From: Kribbella aluminosa
GTDB lineage: Bacteria > Actinomycetota > Actinomycetes > Propionibacteriales > Kribbellaceae
Assembly: GCF_017876295.1 (NCBI RefSeq)
Contig: NZ_JAGINT010000001.1
Location: 2,852,001-2,916,000, forward strand
Reading direction: 5' to 3'
DNA: 64,000 bases
This document shows, piece after piece, positions 34,772-43,996 of the stretch. Below the pieces are notes generated by a model, which was not told where the DNA came from, made no database searches, and worked only from the letters and a program-made list of their open reading frames with translations. The position numbers were made by a program, and so were the translations under genes. Position 1 is the first letter of the stretch, and each line of letters starts with the position of its first letter.

Positions 34772-35073
34772 TGACCGAGCAGATCCAGCGTGGCGTCGAG
34801 GACCGGGCCCCTGAGCTCGTGCCCCTCAACGCGATCTTCGCCACCGACTTCGTGCAGATCCTGGTGCCGGTGACCACCGCCAGCACGATGAACGAGGTCG
34901 CCGCTGCTGTCGCCCATCACGTCGAGGGCAAGCGAGTCCGGGCATTGCCGTTCCCGAAGTTCGTCATTCACAACGGCCGCCATCTGCCTGGTGAGATGAC
35001 GGTCGCCGAGGCCGGCATTGCGCCCCTTGACCACATCGCCGTCGAGTACGACCTCCCGGAGGGCCAGTCATGA
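34771..35073 (+). CDS. Monooxygenase hydroxylase gamma subunit (TmoB-like)
   Basis: A 100-residue ubiquitin-like subunit (LVPLNAIFATDFVQILVPVT, then MTVAEAGIAPLDHIAVEY near the C-terminus) matching the small TmoB-type subunit. Its ATG overlaps the alpha stop, and its stop overlaps the effector gene start by 4 bp, keeping stoichiometry of the hydroxylase. Confidence 0.88.
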   Translation: MTEQIQRGVEDRAPELVPLNAIFATDFVQILVPVTTASTMNEVAAAVAHHVEGKRVRALPFPKFVIHNGRHLPGEMTVAEAGIAPLDHIAVEYDLPEGQS

Positions 35074-35378
35074 AGAATCCCGTCGGCCCGATCCTGCGCA
35101 TGGGGGATCAGATCGAGGACGTCATCCAGGCGATCCGCGACGACAACCCCGGTCAGGAGATCGAGGTCATCGACCGCGGCTCCTATGTCCGGGTCCAGGG
35201 CGACGCGTGTGTGCGCGTCACCCAGGACACGCTCCGGCACTACCTCGGGGCCGACTACGAGATCCGCTCCTTCGGCACGATGATGTCGTCGTTCGCGGGC
35301 CGCGTCGTCACCTCCAGCGAAGAGATCGTCTGGGAAAAGATCAAGCGCGACACTCCCGAAGGAGAACTGGTCCGATGA
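35070..35378 (+). CDS. Monooxygenase effector/coupling protein (MmoB/TmoD family)
   Basis: A 102-residue effector: VGPILRMGDQIEDVIQAIRD, VIDRGSYVRVQGDACVRV and YLGADYEIRSFGTMMSSFAG match the MmoB/DmpM/TmoD family that binds the hydroxylase and couples O2 activation to substrate. It overlaps both neighbours by 4 bp. Placing the effector before the beta subunit differs from tmoABCDEF, where Rieske comes first. Confidence 0.9.
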   Translation: MKNPVGPILRMGDQIEDVIQAIRDDNPGQEIEVIDRGSYVRVQGDACVRVTQDTLRHYLGADYEIRSFGTMMSSFAGRVVTSSEEIVWEKIKRDTPEGELVR

Positions 35379-36412
35379 CCGAGATCACCCGCTCACGGGC
35401 CCGCCGTACCTTCAGCGCATTCGGCGACGTACGCAAGATGCCGACCGAGTACGAGATCGTGACTCAGGGCCAGAACTACACGACCCGCGAAAACCGAGCC
35501 GCGGCCTTCGAGCAGAACCCCTCCTCACCGGCGAACCTGTGGTTCCTGACCTACAGGGATCAGTCGCCACTGCAGGCCGAGAACTGGGAGCAATTCCGGG
35601 AGCCCGACAGCCTGACCTACCGGATGTACGTCGGTGCCCAGGCAGAGTCCGAGTCCAAGATCCACGGCGTGGTCGAGGAGTACGCGCTCCTCGGGGCCGA
35701 GAAGCGCCTTGCCCCTGGATGGGTCGAGCTGCTCGGCACGCTGTACACGCCGTCGCGCTACGCGGTGCACGGCTTCCAGCAGATCCAGGCCTACATCGGA
35801 TACATGGCGCCGACGGCATACATCACGAACCCGGCAGGACTCTCCACCGCCGACTTCCTGCGCCGCAACACCACCATCGCCTACCGCACCCGCGAGCTTC
35901 AGCTCGCACACCCGGACTCCGCGATCGGAACTGACAGCGAGCGCAAGCACTGGCAAGGCTGCGCTGGCTGGCAGGGCACGCGCAAGGCGGTCGAATCCGC
36001 ATTGATCAGCTACGACTGGGGCGAGGCCTTCACGGCCCTGAACCTGGTGCTGCTGCCAACCCTGGACGACGTGCTGACCCGCCAGTTCGCTGAGGTAGCC
36101 CTGGAGAACGGCGACAACCTCGCCTGGCTGGTCCAGAGCTTCCTCGACGCCGACAACCAGCGTCGCAACCGCTGGAGCCACGCGGTCGCCCAGTTCGCGA
36201 TCAGCCAGAAGCCGCAGTCCGCGGCCGCCATCGAGAAGTGGGTCGCCAAGTGGTCCCCGTACGCCGACGACGCAGCCGCGGGCCTGGCCACGCTGCTCGA
36301 GACGCTCCCGGAGGCCCCGCGTGCGGCGGACGACGTGATCGCCGGCGCACGCGCGGCCCGTGAGGCGTTCATCAGCTCGTTCCTCGGCGACGCCAACAAG
36401 GCATCGGCATGA
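35375..36412 (+). CDS. Monooxygenase hydroxylase beta subunit (TmoE-like)
   Basis: A 345-residue ferritin-like beta subunit without metal ligands: SRARRTFSAFGDVRKMPTEY, WFLTYRDQSPLQAENWEQFR, and ALNLVLLPTLDDVLTRQF match TmoE. ATG 35375 gives an ATGA overlap with the effector gene; an upstream frame to 35018 is ignored. It builds the (alpha-beta-gamma)2 hydroxylase. Confidence 0.9.
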   Translation: MTEITRSRARRTFSAFGDVRKMPTEYEIVTQGQNYTTRENRAAAFEQNPSSPANLWFLTYRDQSPLQAENWEQFREPDSLTYRMYVGAQAESESKIHGVVEEYALLGAEKRLAPGWVELLGTLYTPSRYAVHGFQQIQAYIGYMAPTAYITNPAGLSTADFLRRNTTIAYRTRELQLAHPDSAIGTDSERKHWQGCAGWQGTRKAVESALISYDWGEAFTALNLVLLPTLDDVLTRQFAEVALENGDNLAWLVQSFLDADNQRRNRWSHAVAQFAISQKPQSAAAIEKWVAKWSPYADDAAAGLATLLETLPEAPRAADDVIAGARAAREAFISSFLGDANKASA

Positions 36413-36738
36413 GCACCCAGGTGGCGACCACGCAGTGGCACGAGACGATGCACATCGACGACCTGTGGGACGGCGACATGGCCCCCGTCGAGGTCGACGG
36501 AACCAAGGTCCTCCTCGTCAACGTCGGCGGGGACGTCAAGGCCTACCTCAACCGGTGCCCCCACCAGGCCTGGGCCTTGGATGAGGGCGACCTCGACGGT
36601 GAAACGCTCACGTGTATCCGACACATGTGGACGTTCGACGTCACGGACGGCACAGGCATCAACCCCGACGACGAGTGCCTGACGACCTTCGGGTGCGAGG
36701 TCGGTGACGATGGCGTGATCCGAGTGGACGTCGGCTGA
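36409..36738 (+). CDS. Rieske [2Fe-2S] ferredoxin (TmoC-like)
   Basis: A 109-residue Rieske ferredoxin. Ligands are Cys50-x-His52 (CPH) and Cys69-x2-His72 (CIRH). It carries electrons from the reductase to the hydroxylase. It overlaps the beta gene by 4 bp and the reductase gene by 1 bp. Here it follows the hydroxylase genes, whereas in tmo/iso it precedes the effector. Confidence 0.92.
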   Translation: MSTQVATTQWHETMHIDDLWDGDMAPVEVDGTKVLLVNVGGDVKAYLNRCPHQAWALDEGDLDGETLTCIRHMWTFDVTDGTGINPDDECLTTFGCEVGDDGVIRVDVG

Positions 36739-37976
36739 TGTCCGTCCGACGCCACGTCATCATCGGCGGGGGTGTGGCTGCTGCATCGGCAGCAGCCACG
36801 CTGCGCTCCCACGACTTCGACGGAGAGATCGTGATCGTCAGCGACGATCACACCCTGCCGTACGAACGTCCACCGCTCTCCAAGGAATACCTCGGCCATG
36901 ACGGTGACGGCAGACCGACCTTGGTGAAGCCCGAGAACTGGTACGCCGAGCATCAGGTGACCGTGCGGCTCAACACCCGGGCCACTCGGATCGATCCTGG
37001 TGCGAAACGGATCGAGCTCTCGAGCAGTGAGAAGCTGGAGTACACCAAACTGTTGCTCGCCACGGGAGTCCGGGCTCGGAGCCTGCCCCATGTGACGAGC
37101 GATCGGGTCCTCACCCTTCGCTCCCTGTCCGACGCGACACGGATCCGTCAGCTCCTCGCCAAGGTCGACACCGTCGCCATCCTCGGCGGCGGCTTCATCG
37201 GCTGCGAGGCGGCGTCGACGGCGATCTCCATGGGCAAGCGAGTGACCATCGTGGAGCGAAGCAGCACCCTGATGGAGGCGGCGCTGGGCGCCACACTCGG
37301 CGGTGTCATGACCGACGTCCACCGAGCGGCTGGCGTGCACGTGATGACCGGGTGCGTCGTGCATAACATCGAGCAGACTCCAACCTCCCTTGTCGTGCGG
37401 ACCGATCGCCGCGTCATCGAGGCCGATCTGGTCCTGGTGGGCGCCGGAAGCCAACCCAACATCGACCTCGCCGAGGAAGCCGGCCTGCGTACGAATGGTG
37501 GCATCGTGACCGACGAGTACTCACGCACAAGCGCTGTCGACATCTACGCTGCCGGCGATGTCGCCTCGATCCTCCATCCCTTCTATGGCGCGCACCTGCG
37601 CGTCGAGCATCACGACACCGCGATGCACCACGGCGCGTCGGCCGCCAAGAACATGCTCGACCTGAACGAGCCGTTCTCCGAGTCACACTGGTTCTGGTCC
37701 GACCAGTACACGCACAACCTTCAACAGGCGGGACGTTCCGAGCCCGGCGACGAGGTCATCGTTCGGGGCTCCCTCGACGACCTCGACTTCTCGGCGTTCT
37801 CGTTGCGCGGGGCCCGCATCACCAAGGTCATCTCTCTCAACCGCCCTCGCGACGTCCTCGCCACCAGGCGGCTGTTGTTCTCCGAACACCAGGCATCCCC
37901 GGACCAACTCAAGGACGAATCAACTCCGCTCAACCGGCTGGTACCCCGCGAGCGGCCGAACCGAGTGGAGGCCTGA
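36738..37976 (+). CDS. FAD-dependent ferredoxin reductase (rubredoxin/ferredoxin-reductase type)
   Basis: A 412-residue reductase with two dinucleotide folds: VIIGGGVAAASAAATLR (FAD) and AILGGGFIGCEAASTA (NAD(P)H), the IYAAGDVAS segment and a C-terminal interface domain. It is the putidaredoxin-reductase type, not the fused ferredoxin-flavoprotein reductase (TmoF) found in classic toluene monooxygenases. It should reduce the Rieske protein at 36409. Confidence 0.9.
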   Translation: MSVRRHVIIGGGVAAASAAATLRSHDFDGEIVIVSDDHTLPYERPPLSKEYLGHDGDGRPTLVKPENWYAEHQVTVRLNTRATRIDPGAKRIELSSSEKLEYTKLLLATGVRARSLPHVTSDRVLTLRSLSDATRIRQLLAKVDTVAILGGGFIGCEAASTAISMGKRVTIVERSSTLMEAALGATLGGVMTDVHRAAGVHVMTGCVVHNIEQTPTSLVVRTDRRVIEADLVLVGAGSQPNIDLAEEAGLRTNGGIVTDEYSRTSAVDIYAAGDVASILHPFYGAHLRVEHHDTAMHHGASAAKNMLDLNEPFSESHWFWSDQYTHNLQQAGRSEPGDEVIVRGSLDDLDFSAFSLRGARITKVISLNRPRDVLATRRLLFSEHQASPDQLKDESTPLNRLVPRERPNRVEA

Positions 37977-38716
37977 TGTCCACCCTCACCGACATCAACG
38001 TGCACCAGAAGCAGGTCCGCGTCCCGTATCAGGACGCCCGCGCGGCGCTGGCTCGCGTCGCCGGCGATGATGCCGTCTCGTCAGTCGCCAAGCTTCGCCA
38101 CGGCCCCGGAGTCACCTGCGAACCCGTCGCTCGGGTCCTGGACCGGGCACTCACCCATGCCACCCAAGACGGACTCGATCCCCACGGCCTCGTGCTCAGC
38201 GCATTCGTCGTCGAGCCAGGCGAGGGCATCGTGCGGGTCCGGCGCAAGGCCCACGGCAAGGCCGACTGGATCACCAGCGTCACGAGCGACATCAGCATCG
38301 CGCTGACGCCCCGCGGGATCTACGAGTCCGCTGTCGTCGAAGACCCCCCGGACCGGTACGCGGTCGAGCCGACACCTCGCCCCAGCTCGTACGACGCCTC
38401 CCATCCTTTGGTCCCCGAGATCCGCGAGCGACTCTTTGAGGTCATCGACCCCGATCTCGGCGTGAACATCGTCGACCTGGGTTTCGTTCGGAACATCGGC
38501 GTGGAGAACACGACTGCCGTCATCACCATGACACTTACCTCGGCCGCGTGCCCTCTCGCCGGCGTCATGGAGGACCAGGTTCGCACCGAGCTTCTCGGCG
38601 ACGACGGAATCGTGGACGACTTCCGCATCGACTGGCGTTGGGCGCCGGCGTGGACGCCCGCCGACCTCTCCGCCGATGGCCGTGAGCAGCTCCGCGCCGT
38701 CGGCTTCAACATCTGA
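37976..38716 (+). CDS. uL22-like domain fused to MIP18 (DUF59) Fe-S assembly domain
   Basis: A 246-residue two-domain protein. Residues about 15-113 read like ribosomal protein uL22 (EPVARVLDRALTHAT, then the loop region VRVRRKAHGKADWITSVTSD, which parallels the RAKGRAD..TSHI end of uL22). Residues about 140-246 are a MIP18/SufT/PaaD domain: VIDPDLGVNIVDLGFV and the Cys192 segment TSAACPLAGV. It overlaps the reductase gene by 1 bp, so it belongs to the monooxygenase operon, where PaaD-like proteins help Fe cluster insertion. Why uL22 was reused is unknown. Confidence 0.8.
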   Translation: MSTLTDINVHQKQVRVPYQDARAALARVAGDDAVSSVAKLRHGPGVTCEPVARVLDRALTHATQDGLDPHGLVLSAFVVEPGEGIVRVRRKAHGKADWITSVTSDISIALTPRGIYESAVVEDPPDRYAVEPTPRPSSYDASHPLVPEIRERLFEVIDPDLGVNIVDLGFVRNIGVENTTAVITMTLTSAACPLAGVMEDQVRTELLGDDGIVDDFRIDWRWAPAWTPADLSADGREQLRAVGFNI

Positions 38717-38733
38717 AATGGAGACAGTGAAAT

Positions 38734-39039
38734 ATGGGACACGTCGTCATCGCGACCTGGAAGACCAAGCCCGGGGAACGGGAGAAGGTGATGGACATCT
38801 TGGCGGAGATGACGCCGGGCAACCGCGCCGAGCCGAAGATGGTTCACTTCCAGGCGCAGCTCAGCACCGCCGACCCCGACACGATCATCTTGTACGAGCA
38901 GTACACCGATCCCTCTGGCTATGAAGACCACCGGGCCACCGAGGCGTTCCAGACGAGGGTTCTCGGGGAGGCGATCCCGCTTCTCGCCGAGAGGAACGTC
39001 CAGACGTTCACAACGATCGATGGCGACTCGACGTCGTGA
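38734..39039 (+). CDS. ABM-domain (antibiotic biosynthesis monooxygenase-like) protein
   Basis: A 101-residue dimeric ferredoxin-like protein: VVIATWKTKPGEREKVMDIL, IILYEQYTDPSGYEDHRATE and a C-terminal strand fit the ABM family. It closes the monooxygenase operon 18 bp after the fusion gene. Members act as monooxygenases on quinols, heme degraders or isomerases; none of these is proved here. Confidence 0.8.
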   Translation: MGHVVIATWKTKPGEREKVMDILAEMTPGNRAEPKMVHFQAQLSTADPDTIILYEQYTDPSGYEDHRATEAFQTRVLGEAIPLLAERNVQTFTTIDGDSTS

Positions 39040-39192
39040 CTGCTCGATCCATGGTCGACCATCCATTGGCGGTGGCTGACCGGAGGTCGCCGGAGCCATC
39101 GGCCGTGCACGGCAGCGTGACACTCTCGAGTTCACTCAAGCGTTCATCTGGCTGTGGCAGGTGGAGTCCATTTCGGCCGGCGCGCTGGTGGT

Positions 39193-40512
39193 TTACGGCG
39201 GAGGGCATTGCGTCGGCAGGAGCGGGTCGGGTATCCGGTTGCCGAGTCGCAGTACGCCGGCTCCGGTCAGTGCTGCCGCCAGGGCGCCGCCCCACCAGAC
39301 GGCGTCAGGTGAGGTTGCGAGCAGCGGGCCGCCGACGGCGGGGCCGAGGGCTACGCCTGCCATGAAGGTGAGGCCGTAGAGCGACAGGTAGCGGCCGAGC
39401 AGATGCGGTGGTGCGAGGTCGGCGACGATTGGGCCGAGCACGATGAACTGCGCGCACTCACCGATCGCGATCACGATCGCGACCCCGACCAAGACGGTGG
39501 TAGCGGTGAGCGTCGAACTTGTCAGCGTTGCGAGCAGGACCGCGAGCAGGCCGATGGCAAAGAGCGCGCTGGTCGCGGCAAGAGCGTGTGTGCGGCGCAT
39601 CCGCTTGACGACCCGCGTGGCTGGAATCTGCGCGACGACGATGAGGATGGTGTTGATGAAGATGACGATGCCGATCTCGCCCGGCCCGATGGGGGTGTGC
39701 GCTTTCGCGAACGGCGGGAGGATGTTGGAAAAGAACGCGCCGCCGGTCATTGTGAGCACGATGTTGGCGGCGATGAGGATGAGGAAGAGCCGATCGTGGG
39801 CGACTGCTCGGAAGCCTGTTCCCCTGCCGCTGGCCGGCGCCGCATTCGCGAGGCGGGGGTTCGGGATCCCGACGAGCACAACGAGCGCGAAGACACCGAA
39901 GGTGGCGCCGTCGACGAGGTAGAGCGCCTGGAACGCGCGGAGGTCGTTGGCGGAAGCGATGATGAAGCCCGCAACCGTCGCGCCGCTGCCGAGGCCGAAG
40001 TTGCCTGCGACTCGGCGGAGCGCGATCGAGGAGGCGCGCTGCTCCGCTGAGACCAGGGTCAGGCTCAGCACCTGGTTCGCGGTGCTCGCGACGCCGAACC
40101 CGGCGCCGCCGACGGCCGAGCAGACGAAGGCTTGCCAGGGACGGTCGACGAATGCGAAGCCGGCGTAGCCCAGTGCGCTCGCGAGATTGCCGGTGATCAG
40201 GATCGGCTTGGCGCGGAAACGATCGAGCAGCGCACCCGAAGGGGGCGTGACGACCGCGGCCGTGGCCATGACCGCCGCCAGCACGAGCCCCGCAGTCGCG
40301 GTTGGGAAGCCGCGGGCCTGGTGCAGGTAGATGATCTCAAAGGGAAGGACCAGTCCGGTGCCGAAGTAGTTGACCGCGGTCCCAGCCTGAAGAACGATGA
40401 CAGGCCCTGACAGACCCGTCCGCCAGCCGCCGAACACCCGAGCGAGCGTTCTGCCCGGTTGCTTCCCGCGGTTGGCTGCTTTCCCGTGCATGCCTGAGAC
40501 TCGCACGCTCAT
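39193..40512 (-). CDS. MFS transporter
   Basis: A 12-span major facilitator. Visible spans include VIVLQAGTAVNYFGTGLVLP, and FSNILPPF in the middle; a typical motif A-like DRFRAKP loop follows span 2. Probably a drug or metabolite exporter. The start is uncertain: ATG 40512 and ATG 40491 both lie before span 1, and neither has a strong ribosome site. It is divergent from the sigma-factor gene. Confidence 0.78.
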   Translation of the reverse strand: MSVRVSGMHGKAANRGKQPGRTLARVFGGWRTGLSGPVIVLQAGTAVNYFGTGLVLPFEIIYLHQARGFPTATAGLVLAAVMATAAVVTPPSGALLDRFRAKPILITGNLASALGYAGFAFVDRPWQAFVCSAVGGAGFGVASTANQVLSLTLVSAEQRASSIALRRVAGNFGLGSGATVAGFIIASANDLRAFQALYLVDGATFGVFALVVLVGIPNPRLANAAPASGRGTGFRAVAHDRLFLILIAANIVLTMTGGAFFSNILPPFAKAHTPIGPGEIGIVIFINTILIVVAQIPATRVVKRMRRTHALAATSALFAIGLLAVLLATLTSSTLTATTVLVGVAIVIAIGECAQFIVLGPIVADLAPPHLLGRYLSLYGLTFMAGVALGPAVGGPLLATSPDAVWWGGALAAALTGAGVLRLGNRIPDPLLPTQCPPP

Positions 40513-40724
40513 CAGCGCCCGTGGCCGCGCGGATCGAGAACGGCGAACGCCACGCGCCCGGCCGATGCGGACGATGCCATCGTCAACCTCCAGGGTGGTT
40601 TCCAGCCGCGGCACGATCCGGTGGGCGGTCGTCCGGGCGGTCGCTAGTGCATACACCGCTGCGCTGGGAAACTGGGCGCCTGCGAGCCGCCCAGTTCGCG
40701 CCATGGGCGGTGTATATACCGGGC

Positions 40725-40763
40725 AGAGGCACGACGCAGACGCACGACGCAGAGGCACGACAA
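40725..40763. repeat. Three tandem 13-bp repeats upstream of the sigma-factor gene
   Basis: AGAGGCACGACGC (40725-40737), AGACGCACGACGC (40738-40750) and AGAGGCACGACAA (40751-40763). They end 23 bp before the start codon, where a regulator or the untranslated leader would be. They may be a strain-variable tract. Confidence 0.65.
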
Positions 40764-40786
40764 GGTGCGGAAGGAGGGAGCGCGGG

Positions 40787-41800
40787 ATGGTGCCAGCGGA
40801 TCTGCTCTCACGGGCGCGGGCCGGGGATGGCGAGGCGTTCCGGGAGCTGGCCGAGTCCCACCGGCGGGAGCTGCAGGTGCATTGCTACCGGATGCTCGGA
40901 TCCTTCGCCGACGCCGAGGACGCCGTCCAGGAGACGATGCTGGCCGCCTGGCAAGGCATCGGCGGGTTCACTGAGGAACGCGCGTCGCTGCGCACCTGGC
41001 TGTACAAGATCGCCACCAACCGGTGTCTCAACGCGCGCCGCGCGGCAAGCCGGCGTCCGGCCAGGGGGTGGGATATGTCGCAGTTCCAACCGCCGGTGCC
41101 GACCCCGCGCGACGAGGCCGCCTGGCTGCAGCCGTTTCCTGACGCGTTCCTCCTGGAGGGCGCCGTCGACCAGCCGCTCGGGCCGGAGGCTCGCTACGAG
41201 CAGAGCCAAGCCATCTCGCTGGCCTTCGTGGCCGCCCTGCAGCTACTTCCGCCCCGCCAGGTTGCCGTCGTCATCTTGCGCGACGTCCTCGGATTCCACG
41301 CCAGCGAGGTGGCCGGCATGCTGGAGGTGACGGTCCCATCGGTCAACAGCGCCCTCAAACGGGCCCGCGCTAACCTGCGGCGCCGGCAACAAGCCGCCGG
41401 CCACCAGCCGCCGCCCGCCGCAGGTTCGCCCGCCGAGGACGCGATCGTGGCCATGTTCACCCGCGCGTGGGAGTCGGCCGATCTCGACGCCCTGGTCGCC
41501 CTGCTGACCGACGACGTCTTCATCGCCATGCCTCCGGAGCCATTCGGATACGAGGGCCGGGACGCCGTGGCCCGCTACTGGGCCCGCCAGTTCGCCGCGG
41601 GCCGCCGTTTCGACCTCGTGCCGACCCGAGCCAACGGCCAGCCCGCATTCGGGGCATACCTGCGCGTCCCGGCCGGAATCCGCCACGCGGCCGGCTTCTA
41701 CGTGCTCACCCTGGACGGCGACCGGATCGGCGCCATGACCCGCTTCGAGGCCAGCGTGTTGCCGTGGTTCGGGCTACCGCGATCGCTCCCGGCCCGGTGA
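40787..41800 (+). CDS. ECF sigma factor with C-terminal SnoaL-like domain (TIGR02960/ECF41-like)
   Basis: A 337-residue sigma factor: sigma2 (FRELAESHRRELQVHCYRML, AEDAVQETMLAAW, then SLRTWLYKIATNRCLNARR), sigma4 (QLLPPRQVAVVILRDVLGF, ASEVAGMLEVTVPSVNSALK) and a SnoaL-like C-terminal domain (about 220-337) that typically regulates activity in place of an anti-sigma factor. AAGGAGG sits about 8 nt before the ATG at 40787. Targets are unknown; the divergent MFS gene is a candidate. Confidence 0.85.
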   Translation: MVPADLLSRARAGDGEAFRELAESHRRELQVHCYRMLGSFADAEDAVQETMLAAWQGIGGFTEERASLRTWLYKIATNRCLNARRAASRRPARGWDMSQFQPPVPTPRDEAAWLQPFPDAFLLEGAVDQPLGPEARYEQSQAISLAFVAALQLLPPRQVAVVILRDVLGFHASEVAGMLEVTVPSVNSALKRARANLRRRQQAAGHQPPPAAGSPAEDAIVAMFTRAWESADLDALVALLTDDVFIAMPPEPFGYEGRDAVARYWARQFAAGRRFDLVPTRANGQPAFGAYLRVPAGIRHAAGFYVLTLDGDRIGAMTRFEASVLPWFGLPRSLPAR

Positions 41801-42264
41801 CCAGCCCTGGAGCAGCGATAGTGAGCAGCAGCGACCCAGGCTGGGGAATACGCCCTCGAATAGGGGTGTCGGTAAGAAACCGGGCGGCGGTGACGAACCG
41901 TCGACCGGCTCGCGGCCGGACGGAAAGCCAGCGTTGGCGACAAGTGCTGCGCGAAGGGCAATCCTGTGCCTGAACTTCCGCCGATCTCCCACTGGATGCT
42001 GCAACGCCTGACCGCGCGACTGCGTTGTTCGTGCTGTCAATGATCTCGAAGGACTTCGCAACGCGGCCCGAGCGGGCAGGTACACGCAGGGATCGGCCGA
42101 CGAGTTCGTGCATGTGCGGTCGACGTCGGTCGGGTCACGGCCCCGGCGGGCAGCCTCTACCTTGCCTGGCCGCGGCGATGACTTGCCTAGCGAGGTCGTG
42201 CTCAGCCGCGGGGCCGGTTGCACCGTACGGCGGACCGCGGCAACCACTGGTCGGAGTATCAGCC
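41801..42264. other. Intergenic region without recognised gene
   Basis: About 460 bp between convergent genes. Several open frames exist but none with recognised family, start site or coding pattern. No terminator with a T-tract was picked by eye. Confidence 0.4.
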
Positions 42265-42810
42265 CTAGACCGCCAGGGGCTGGCGGCCGACGCGGCGCCA
42301 GGCGACCGCCAGGAACACCACCAACACGACGAACGGGAGCGATCCGACCGCCCAGCTCAGCGCCAGCGGTGGACCGGGCTGACTGAGGATCGCCACGTCG
42401 GCGAGCGCTCCCTCACCGTGTCCTTGTGGCCCGTCGATGGCGAATCGGAAGGTGTAGTTGCCGGCGGCGTCGAACGACTTCACGTCCAGACCCCACGAGT
42501 CGAGCTTGCGGGGGTGCCGGACCAGCGGGGTGACGGTTTCGTCGGGCTTGACACCCGGGCCGTCGACGGTCAGAGTCCCGGACTTGCCGCCGATGCCGCC
42601 GTCGGGAACGAAGGTGAAGTCCAGCGATTTCATGGCCCGCATCGGCCAGACCGAGAAGCCGACGGTGACCTGGTACGGGCCGGCCTGGACGTGTTCGGTG
42701 TGGACGATGTTGACGGGTGCGTAAGCCATCGCGGGGCTGGTCCCGGCCAGTCCGAGAGTGGTCAGAACGCCCACGATGACGCCTAGCCGCCGGAACCAGT
42801 TCGTGGTCAT
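42265..42810 (-). CDS. Exported single-span protein, FixH/YtkA-like fold
   Basis: A 181-residue protein with signal peptide (VIVGVLTTLGLAGTSPAMA) and one C-terminal transmembrane helix (ALSWAVGSLPFVVLVVFLAV). The extracellular part, with FVPDGG and AGNYTFRFAIDG, is a beta-sandwich like that of FixH/YtkA or CopC-like proteins. It overlaps the upstream gene by 4 bp (ATGA). Part of a four-gene metal-handling operon (inferred from the Met-rich protein at 44413). Confidence 0.7.
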   Translation of the reverse strand: MTTNWFRRLGVIVGVLTTLGLAGTSPAMAYAPVNIVHTEHVQAGPYQVTVGFSVWPMRAMKSLDFTFVPDGGIGGKSGTLTVDGPGVKPDETVTPLVRHPRKLDSWGLDVKSFDAAGNYTFRFAIDGPQGHGEGALADVAILSQPGPPLALSWAVGSLPFVVLVVFLAVAWRRVGRQPLAV

Positions 42811-43973
42811 GAGGCCACCTTCGGAGCGGGTGCGAGCGCTTGCAGCATGGTGGCGAACCTGAGGCCGAGGTAGCCCGCGAGGGCTCCTAGCGGAAGGCCG
42901 AGGAACGAGATCAGCAGTGTCTGGGTTCCCGAGATGTGTGAGGTGGGGTCGGTGAGGTTCTGCTGGGGCGGCAGGCCGGCTGCGACGATGAGGCCGGACA
43001 CCGTGCCGGCGAGCAGCATCAGGTTCCTCGGGGCGAGCCGTCGGCTGCGGGCCAGCCAGAACAGGGTCTCGACGAGCACCGCCGCGACGATGAGGAACAT
43101 CGGCATGGCGGCGGGGATCTCCGGTGGCTTGGGAGTGAGGCCGTCACGGAGGGGCAGGTCGCTGGAACGGGCGTAGGTCTCCGCCGCCCACGGCGAGAAC
43201 CACCAGAGAAACCCTTGCAAGGCGCCTAACGCCGAGGCGATGACGACGGCCCCGCCCGGACGTCGCAGCGTGGCTCTTCCGATGATCAGCAGCATGGACG
43301 AGAAGAGGATGATCCCTAGGACGGTCGGGTCGATCGGGATCGGTAGATTGCTGAGTGCGTTGGTCGGGATGGGGGCGAAGGTGATCAGGATCGGGATCGC
43401 CAGCACGAGGCCGGCCCGGCCCCAGCGCTCGTCCCGGGCGGCGGCGAAGACGATGAAGCTGCCGATCATGGTCAGCGTGATCGACAGGAACAGGGCGACG
43501 TGCGACGGCGTGTTCAGGGTGGCATCGAAACCGTAGATCGAGTGCCAGGCCAGGTCGAGCAGCCCGTAGACGAGGAAGGACGCCGCCCCGACCCCGGAGA
43601 CGAGATAGCCGAGCGGTGCTGTGAAGACGCCACCGAACACCCGGACCGGCGTACCACCGACGGTCCGTGGCAGTGGGTGGCCGGCTCGCTGGTGGGAGGT
43701 TGCCAGCAGCACCATGGCGAGACTGGCGATCCCGGACAGTGCGCTCCCGGAGTACAGGGCAAGGTGGGACAGCGTGAAGAAGGTGTCGGGGCCGACTTCG
43801 ACGTGCCACTGCACGTCCCAGCTCAGACCAACGGTGGTGATCGCGGTGCCGAGGAGCACGATCCAGGCTCCGGCCTGAGCGGCGGAGCTCGCCGGGACTG
43901 CGGTCCGGCTCGTGGTGGCCGCGGGTGGGGGAGCGGCTCGGCCGATCGCGCCCGGTGCTGCGGAAGCGTCCAT
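42807..43973 (-). CDS. Polytopic membrane protein
   Basis: A 388-residue protein with roughly ten hydrophobic spans (GAWIVLLGTAITTVGLSWDV at the start). His residues in DVQWHVEVGPDTFFTLSHLA may face outward. No family named. AAGGG precedes the ATG at 43973. It lies between the two exported beta-sandwich proteins and is probably the membrane component of a metal- or heme-related system. Confidence 0.75.
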   Translation of the reverse strand: MDASAAPGAIGRAAPPPAATTSRTAVPASSAAQAGAWIVLLGTAITTVGLSWDVQWHVEVGPDTFFTLSHLALYSGSALSGIASLAMVLLATSHQRAGHPLPRTVGGTPVRVFGGVFTAPLGYLVSGVGAASFLVYGLLDLAWHSIYGFDATLNTPSHVALFLSITLTMIGSFIVFAAARDERWGRAGLVLAIPILITFAPIPTNALSNLPIPIDPTVLGIILFSSMLLIIGRATLRRPGGAVVIASALGALQGFLWWFSPWAAETYARSSDLPLRDGLTPKPPEIPAAMPMFLIVAAVLVETLFWLARSRRLAPRNLMLLAGTVSGLIVAAGLPPQQNLTDPTSHISGTQTLLISFLGLPLGALAGYLGLRFATMLQALAPAPKVAS

Positions 43974-43996
43974 GAGATGCCCTTCTTCGGTGAGAT

